A stretch of 64,000 nt of DNA from JBDTSW01 sp963758845 (GTDB taxonomy: Bacteria > Actinomycetota > Thermoleophilia > Solirubrobacterales > 70-9), in the NCBI GenBank assembly GCA_963758845.1, contig CAVWWX010000002.1, positions 124,001-188,000 of the forward strand, given 5' to 3'. A program made the translations under genes and the position numbers. Below are positions 59,472 to 64,000 of the stretch, in pieces. The notes below the pieces were generated by a model, which made no database searches, was not told where the DNA came from, and saw nothing but the letters and a program-made list of their open reading frames with translations. Position 1 is the stretch's first letter, and every line of letters begins with the position of its first letter.

Positions 59472-60971
59472 TCAGTCCCGGCGGGCCGCTCGGCCAGGCG
59501 ACTCCGCGCGGCTCGCAACCAGGGGCAGATGGAAATGGTGGCGCGCCTCGTGCTCGGGTGCGGGCACGGTTTTGGCGCTAGAGCGAACGAATGCACAAGT
59601 CAGGACGGTGCCGACGGCGCATAGCCCGACAAGCGCCCACATCGAGCCCGACAGAGCCGTCGCGAAAGCCGCCGGATCCGCTTCACCGGCGTGGAGATCG
59701 TCGTCGAGCCTCGCCTGGAAGATCGCGCCGATCGCCGCGAGGGTAATCGCGCCGGCCATCACTCTGTTCATCGCGAGGACGCCGGCGGCGATGCCGGCCT
59801 TCGCCTGCGGCATCGCCGCCATCGCCGCCGTCGACATCGGCCCGTAGACCAAGCCGAGGGCGACCCCGAACAGAAGGAAGCCGGAGAACAGCAGGCCGTA
59901 GCCGCTGGCGGCGTCGACCCGCGTCAGGACGATGAGGCCCGCCGTCCCGAGCGCCATGCCCAGCGTCATGAGCGGGCGGACTCCGACGCGCGCGATAAGG
60001 CGTCCGCTCAGCGGGGAGAGCAGGATCATCGGCGCCGTCATCGGCAGGATCAGGACGCCGGCCGTGAGCGCGCCGTGACCCAATGCCGTCTGGAGGTACT
60101 GCGGCTCCAAGAACATCAGCGCCCAGTAGCACCCGACGAGGCAGAAGCCCGCGGCGCTCGCTCCGAAGTAGGGCCCGTTACGAAACAGCGGGAATTCCAC
60201 AATCGGCCACCTGACGCGATGCTCGATGAACCAGAACGCGACGAGCGACACGATGCCGAGCGCGAACACGCCGATCGTGGCGGCCGAGGCCCAGCCCCAC
60301 GTCTTGCCTTCGACGAGCGCGATCACGGTCGCCGCAAGCCCGATGCCGACGGTGACGACGCCGGCGACGTCGATCCGGCCGGCTGCCGTTTCGTCGCGCT
60401 GTTCATCGGTCGACAACATCACGAGCACGGCGCCGAACAGGCAGAAAGGCAGGTTGAGCCAGAACAACCACCGCCAACTGACCGCTTCCACCAAGCCGCC
60501 GCCGATCAGGGGCCCGATCCCCAGTGCGAGCGCCGATACGCCGGCCCAGATGCCGAGTGCCCGGGCACGCTCGTCAGCGGGGAAGACTGTCGAGACGATC
60601 GCCAGCGAGAGCCCCAGCAGGGCGGCACCCCCCAGGCCCTGGAGGACGCGTGCCGCCACCAGCACCTCCTCGGAGCCCGCGAGCCCCGCCAGCGCCGAGC
60701 CACCCGCGAACGCTGCCATCCCGATCAGGAAGACTCGCCGGCGGCCGACGATGTCGCCGACCCGGCCCGCGCTGACGACGAACGCGGCCATCACCAGCAG
60801 ATAGGCGTTCATGACCCATTGCAGACCGGGGGTGGTCGCGTCCAGGTCGCGGGCGATCGTCGGTAGCGCCACGTTGATCACCGTCGAGTCGAGCATGAGG
60901 ACGAACAGCCCCATGCAGGTCCCCATCAGGGTCCACCAGCGTCGGTTCTCCTTGGTGAGCCGGGGGCTCAC
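59472..60971 (-). CDS. DHA2-type MFS transporter (EmrB/QacA-like)
   Basis: Membrane transporter of 499 residues with 14 helices. LMLDSTVINVALPTIARDL is the DHA2 signature in helix 1, GRVGDIVGRRRVFLIG the motif A loop, and AARVLQGLGGAALL helix 4. The frame is open to an ATG at 61049, but the GTG at 60971 directly before the transporter body is preferred. It ends facing the lipoprotein gene and is divergent from the P450. Confidence 0.9.
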   Translation of the reverse strand: MSPRLTKENRRWWTLMGTCMGLFVLMLDSTVINVALPTIARDLDATTPGLQWVMNAYLLVMAAFVVSAGRVGDIVGRRRVFLIGMAAFAGGSALAGLAGSEEVLVAARVLQGLGGAALLGLSLAIVSTVFPADERARALGIWAGVSALALGIGPLIGGGLVEAVSWRWLFWLNLPFCLFGAVLVMLSTDEQRDETAAGRIDVAGVVTVGIGLAATVIALVEGKTWGWASAATIGVFALGIVSLVAFWFIEHRVRWPIVEFPLFRNGPYFGASAAGFCLVGCYWALMFLEPQYLQTALGHGALTAGVLILPMTAPMILLSPLSGRLIARVGVRPLMTLGMALGTAGLIVLTRVDAASGYGLLFSGFLLFGVALGLVYGPMSTAAMAAMPQAKAGIAAGVLAMNRVMAGAITLAAIGAIFQARLDDDLHAGEADPAAFATALSGSMWALVGLCAVGTVLTCAFVRSSAKTVPAPEHEARHHFHLPLVASRAESPGRAARRD

Positions 60972-61092
60972 GCAGGTCCCTGTCCGCGCTCGGCTCGATC
61001 CATTCGCCACCCAGGGTAGGCGCGACATCCGCGGGCCGAAGCGAAGCACTGAGGGCCGCTGGCTTTCGGAGTAGTGACAAGGTTGGGGGGTG

Positions 61093-62277
61093 ATGGCAGA
61101 GCCCTACCTCGATTTCTCCGATCCGAGCTTCGCGGTCCACTCCGAACAGGTGCATGCCGCCCGCGCGCAGAGCTGGTACGCCCGCACGAACTACGGGCTC
61201 GCGGTGCTGCGGGCCGAGGAGGTCAGGAAGCTGCTCAAGGACCGGCGCCTGCGTCAGGGCAGCGCCACGTGGCCCGCCCACAACGGCGTCGACCGCGGCT
61301 CATTCGTCGACTGGTGGTCGGCGGCGCTGCTCAACCTCGAGGGCGAGGACCACACCCGGATTCGGCGACTGCTCAACCCTGCCTTCGCGCCGCGCTCGAT
61401 CGACCGCCTCGTCCCGCGCTTTCGCGCTTTGGCCGAGGAGCTGATCGCCGGCTTCGCGCCCGCCGGCCGCTGCGAGTTCATGTCCGAGTTCGCCGAGCCC
61501 TACGCCGGCCGGGTGATCGCGATCATCCTGGGCATCCCCGAGCGGGAGTGGCGCTCGATCGCCGCCTGGTCCACCGATCTCGGGCTCGGGCTCACCGTCG
61601 ACGTCGCCACAGAGCTCGACCGAGTCGAGGCCGCGCTCGAGGGCCTCTACGGATTTGCCGACGAGCTGATCGCCGAGCGCACCCCCAGTCCCGGCGACGA
61701 CTTCGTCAGCGTGCTGGTCGAAGCCCACCACGGCGAGGATCGGCTCTCGGCCGACGAGCTTCGCGTCGCGCTGGTGCTGCTGATGTTCGGCGGCATGGAC
61801 ACCACCCGAAACCAACTCGGGCTCGCGATCCAGACCTTCCTCGACCATCCCGATCAGTGGCGGCTGCTCGCCGAGCGCCCCGAGCTCGGCCGTCAGGCGG
61901 TCGAGGAGGTGATGCGCGTCAGCCCGACGATCACGTGGGTCACCCGCGAGGCGTGCGAGGACTTCGAGTTCGGGGGCCTGCCGATCGCCGCCGGCACGAC
62001 GCTGCACCTGCTCACCGAGTCGGCGGGGACCGATCCGCAGCGCTTCGGCGACGCGGCGTTCGAGATCAGCGTCAAGCGGCCGCGACACTTCGGCTTCGGC
62101 GCCGGGATTCACCATTGCATCGGCCACTACCTCGCCCGCACTGACCTGGCCGAGGCGCTGCCCGTGCTCGCGCGGCGCCTGCGCAATCTGCGCCTCGAGA
62201 GCGAGGTCAGGTCGCTGCCGCCGTCGGGCAACACCGGGCCGATGAACTTGCCGCTGGCCTTCGATTCCGTGCCGTGA
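61093..62277 (+). CDS. Cytochrome P450
   Basis: Bacterial class I P450 of 394 residues. The I-helix is FGGMDTTRNQ (acid/alcohol pair present), the K-helix EEVMR carries ExxR, and the haem loop is FGFGAGIHHCIGHYLAR with the axial Cys342. The N-terminus (DFSDPSFAVHS) is typical of CYP families from soil actinobacteria. No ferredoxin or reductase gene is beside it, so it uses electron donors from elsewhere. A GTG directly precedes the ATG. Confidence 0.93.
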   Translation: MAEPYLDFSDPSFAVHSEQVHAARAQSWYARTNYGLAVLRAEEVRKLLKDRRLRQGSATWPAHNGVDRGSFVDWWSAALLNLEGEDHTRIRRLLNPAFAPRSIDRLVPRFRALAEELIAGFAPAGRCEFMSEFAEPYAGRVIAIILGIPEREWRSIAAWSTDLGLGLTVDVATELDRVEAALEGLYGFADELIAERTPSPGDDFVSVLVEAHHGEDRLSADELRVALVLLMFGGMDTTRNQLGLAIQTFLDHPDQWRLLAERPELGRQAVEEVMRVSPTITWVTREACEDFEFGGLPIAAGTTLHLLTESAGTDPQRFGDAAFEISVKRPRHFGFGAGIHHCIGHYLARTDLAEALPVLARRLRNLRLESEVRSLPPSGNTGPMNLPLAFDSVP

Positions 62278-62389
62278 GACCCGGGCCGTCCCTCTTGGGG
62301 TCACATTCGCGTCGTAGGCTCGGGTCCACCCGCCCGCCAGTCCGCCGGTCGACGTCCATCCGGACTGAATGACCGGAGAAGGGCAGCGC

Positions 62390-62668
62390 CTAGGGCTGGT
62401 CGGCGACCCAGGACAGGATTGCCTTCGAGTGGGCGATCACCGTCCCGTCAGCGAGCTTCAGCGCCGGAAGCTTCGTCTCCCCGGTCGCCGCGCGCAGCTC
62501 CTCGCGTGAGCCCTTGCGCAGGAACGGGATCGGGCTCCCGTGAGCCGCGATCACCTTCTCGTACTCGATCCCCTTGGCGCGCAGGGCCTCCTGCACCCGC
62601 CGACACGGATGCACCCGCGGGCCCCCGTCGTCCCCGTGACAGACGTACAACGTCGGCTTCTCGGCCAT
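62390..62668 (-). CDS. Glutaredoxin/GST N-terminal-like protein
   Basis: Small thioredoxin-fold protein of 92 residues: TLYVCHGDDGGPRVHPCRRV, IEYEKVIAAHG and TKLPALKLADGTVIAHSKAIL. The last is the GST N-terminal cis-Pro and Ser/Thr motif. The usual CxxC is reduced to a single Cys in HPCRR, so it probably acts on thiols or glutathione-like (mycothiol) conjugates. The start at 62668 follows no obvious ribosome site. A weak repeat-like stretch lies beyond its stop. Confidence 0.78.
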   Translation of the reverse strand: MAEKPTLYVCHGDDGGPRVHPCRRVQEALRAKGIEYEKVIAAHGSPIPFLRKGSREELRAATGETKLPALKLADGTVIAHSKAILSWVADQP

Positions 62669-62842
62669 CGAGACCCCCGTTACCCAGCGACCGCCGATCC
62701 AATTCGGGGGCGGCTCTCGGGCGACCGGACGCGGTACAAGGTCGTGCTGCGCCGGGCGGACTCGCACCAAGGCCGCCATACATGGACGCGCGCCGCGGGT
62801 AGCGAGTCAGGCTAGGTAGCTCTGCGCTCCGGACGAAGCGCG

Positions 62843-63133
62843 TCAGCCTCGCTGTCGGTCCTCCCGTACTCCTCCCGACCACCTGGCTTTCCGGCGCCGC
62901 CGGCGCTGTCTGCGCGTAAGCACGGCGCCGATGAAGACGATCGGGAAGGCCAGAAACGCCCACCCGCCGATCAGCGAGTAGAGACCCATCGTCAGGAGAG
63001 CCGCCCCGACCGCAACAAGGAAAGCGTCCCCCTCTTGCGTCAGGCCCCCAGTGAAGAGCAGCATCGCTCTGGAGCTGAGCTGCCGCTCCTCCTCCCGCGC
63101 TCTCTCCTGGCCAGTCGAGTGTCCGGTCTCCAT
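62843..63133 (-). CDS. Small membrane protein of unknown family
   Basis: Protein of 96 residues. A hydrophilic start (METGHSTGQERAREEE) precedes two membrane segments (DAFLVAVGAALLTMGLYSLI and WAFLAFPIVFIGAVL) and a very basic tail (RRQRRRRRKAR). An ATG at 63133 is used because it is the first start before this pattern. No known family. Confidence 0.6.
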   Translation of the reverse strand: METGHSTGQERAREEERQLSSRAMLLFTGGLTQEGDAFLVAVGAALLTMGLYSLIGGWAFLAFPIVFIGAVLTRRQRRRRRKARWSGGVREDRQRG

Positions 63134-63534
63134 CTGAGGGAGATATCGGCGTCTGCTCACCGCCTCGTGAGTCCCGCTAGGGACGCGAGCGCCAGAAACC
63201 TCGCTACAGGTGGTGGCTCCTTGGACGGTGACCATCACTCGCAGCCGGGCCGGGGGGGTCCCGTCCCTCGGCCTCGAGATGGTCGCCCACCTTGACCTCG
63301 GAGGTGGCCGGTCGAGACCGAAAGCTTGACGGGATCTTTGATCTGCAGCGATGTCCACAGGTCGGACTCGCGAGCAAAGCCAACCGTGCTCCCTCAAGGA
63401 AGCGAGTGATGCGGCCCCACTCATCCCACACGGACACGGGCGCGTTCGAGTTCATCCATGCGGATCGAACCAGTGTGGTCGGCCGGAAGACCGTCGGTTA
63501 GTGTGCGCAGAAAGGCTGCTCGAGGAGGAGGACC
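63134..63534. other. Spacer without a clear gene
   Basis: No coding region with conserved motifs is seen on either strand. A minus-strand frame (63455-63204) with the start VSVWDEWGRITRF and a later VGDHLEAEG recalls small DUF1918-type proteins, but the downstream part is not conserved, so it may be a remnant. Confidence 0.35.
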
Positions 63535-63906
63535 ATGAGAAAGACGATCGTTGGCGCAACGATGCTCGCCGCGCTCTTGGCCATCGCGGTTCCGGGCGCG
63601 AGTGCGCGCGAGTCATTCCAGACCGAGATCGAGGTTCTGGACGGGCAGACTGTGGGGATCGATTTCCTGATCCACGGATACCTCACCTCGGACAAGGCCA
63701 AGTGCCGCGGCAACCGCAAGATGCAGATGCTCGTCGACCCCGGCGGCGGCTACGAACTCCGCGACACGGGCCGGTCGAGCAACAGGGGCGCCTGGGCACT
63801 CCTGGGCGCCGACGACGACGCAACGGCAATCAAGGTCAGGGCGCAGCGGACGAAGCTGCGCAACGGCGACGTCTGCCAGCCCGCTGCCGTAGACGTCGCC
63901 TTCTAG
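63535..63906 (+). CDS. Small secreted protein
   Basis: Protein of 123 residues with a signal peptide (about 1-24, ending GASA). The mature part is beta-rich with EIEVLDGQTVGIDFLIHGYLTSD and two Cys (AKCRGN, GDVCQP) that may form a disulfide. A ribosome site (AGGAGGAGG) precedes the ATG by four bases. No family recognised. Confidence 0.7.
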   Translation: MRKTIVGATMLAALLAIAVPGASARESFQTEIEVLDGQTVGIDFLIHGYLTSDKAKCRGNRKMQMLVDPGGGYELRDTGRSSNRGAWALLGADDDATAIKVRAQRTKLRNGDVCQPAAVDVAF

Positions 63907-63991
63907 GTCCTGGATACCCGGCATCGCGCCGGAAACGATGAATTTCAGTGGTTCGGGTAGTCCCTAGTACGAGCCCGAAACCAGGAGGACG

Positions 63992-64000
63992 ATGAGATGG
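63992..64000 (+). CDS. Start of a gene cut by the window end
   Basis: ATG at 63992 follows AGGAGGAC at a normal distance, resembling the preceding gene's start. Only three codons (Met-Arg-Trp) are visible, so nothing can be said about the product. Confidence 0.4.

Noticed and set aside
61030..61070. Further copy of the hairpin repeat before the P450 gene
   Set aside because: GAAGCACTGAGG and GGCTTTCGGA are only loosely similar and unordered relative to the consensus.
62829..62852. Further copy of the hairpin repeat
   Set aside because: GGACGAAGCGCGTCAGCC resembles one end of the family, but arms do not pair and the core is missing.
63204..63455. DUF1918-like gene
   Set aside because: Only a short VGDHLEAEG-like part is similar and the rest of the domain is missing.
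1..64000. CRISPR array or transposon
   Set aside because: No regularly spaced identical repeats of 25-40 bases and no transposase or terminal inverted repeats were found. The short hairpin repeats have irregular spacing.

Overview
The window is high-GC DNA from an actinobacterium-like genome. Several traits point to the class Thermoleophilia (Solirubrobacterales or relatives). These are the expanded family of small NTF2/SnoaL-like proteins that start MSQENVEVV, an actinobacterial-type c-di-AMP riboswitch in front of an M23 peptidase, many GTG starts with 4-base stop/start overlaps, and small lineage-type proteins resembling DUF6411, DUF6766, DUF1385 and DUF899. The assignment is inferred from gene content; no 16S gene is present. 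I see no transposase, integrase, phage gene or CRISPR array.

Layout. 0-8.8 kb is mostly housekeeping: partial thiL, a class A penicillin-binding protein, an MscS-type channel, a HAD hydrolase with a CPBP protease, an L,D-transpeptidase, pyrE, a class III nucleotide cyclase, a lipoprotein and tRNA-Arg(CCU). 8.8-12.6 kb is a damaged locus. A large gene that joins a winged-helix/BTAD regulator, a membrane segment, a YncE-like propeller and an ABC-type solute-binding domain is split by about eight frameshifts, and a divergent small membrane protein gene is broken too. 12.7-14.3 kb is a tight ArsR operon (ArsR, DUF899, a 43-residue membrane protein, an SRPBCC protein) whose start codon lies inside its own operator. 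14.3-20.6 kb holds a beta-helix surface protein, galT, a slipin/NfeD pair and a thioredoxin-like lipoprotein. A long DEAH helicase follows at 20.8-23.4 kb.

23.4-31.2 kb reads leftward as one long operon, ccmABCD-hemA-hemC-cobA/hemD-SAM hydrolase-birA, joining cytochrome c maturation to tetrapyrrole synthesis. A 53-bp duplication in front of hemC creates an 18-codon upstream ORF. 31-42 kb carries a cupredoxin, an aldehyde dehydrogenase, an esterase, rarA, an M20 peptidase, a DUF1385 protein, a short FtsH, methylmalonyl-CoA epimerase and a BtrH-like/membrane protein pair. 42-46.5 kb is a lipid module (lipid kinase, PLD-type synthase, PAP2 phosphatase) followed by ychF. 46.5-51.3 kb has the riboswitch-controlled M23 peptidase, a lipocalin-like protein, a SpoIID protein and a succinate-semialdehyde dehydrogenase.

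51.4-64 kb is an accessory-type region: stress-type small proteins, a double-STAS protein, four NTF2-like paralogues, two DHA2-type MFS transporters, a P450, and at least eight copies or fragments of a short hairpin repeat. Several of these small genes share a nearly identical promoter-like sequence that ends at the start codon, suggesting leaderless transcription. The most unusual signals are this repeat/NTF2/promoter combination, the broken membrane-spanning regulator, the hemC leader duplication and three genes whose best start codon is CTG.
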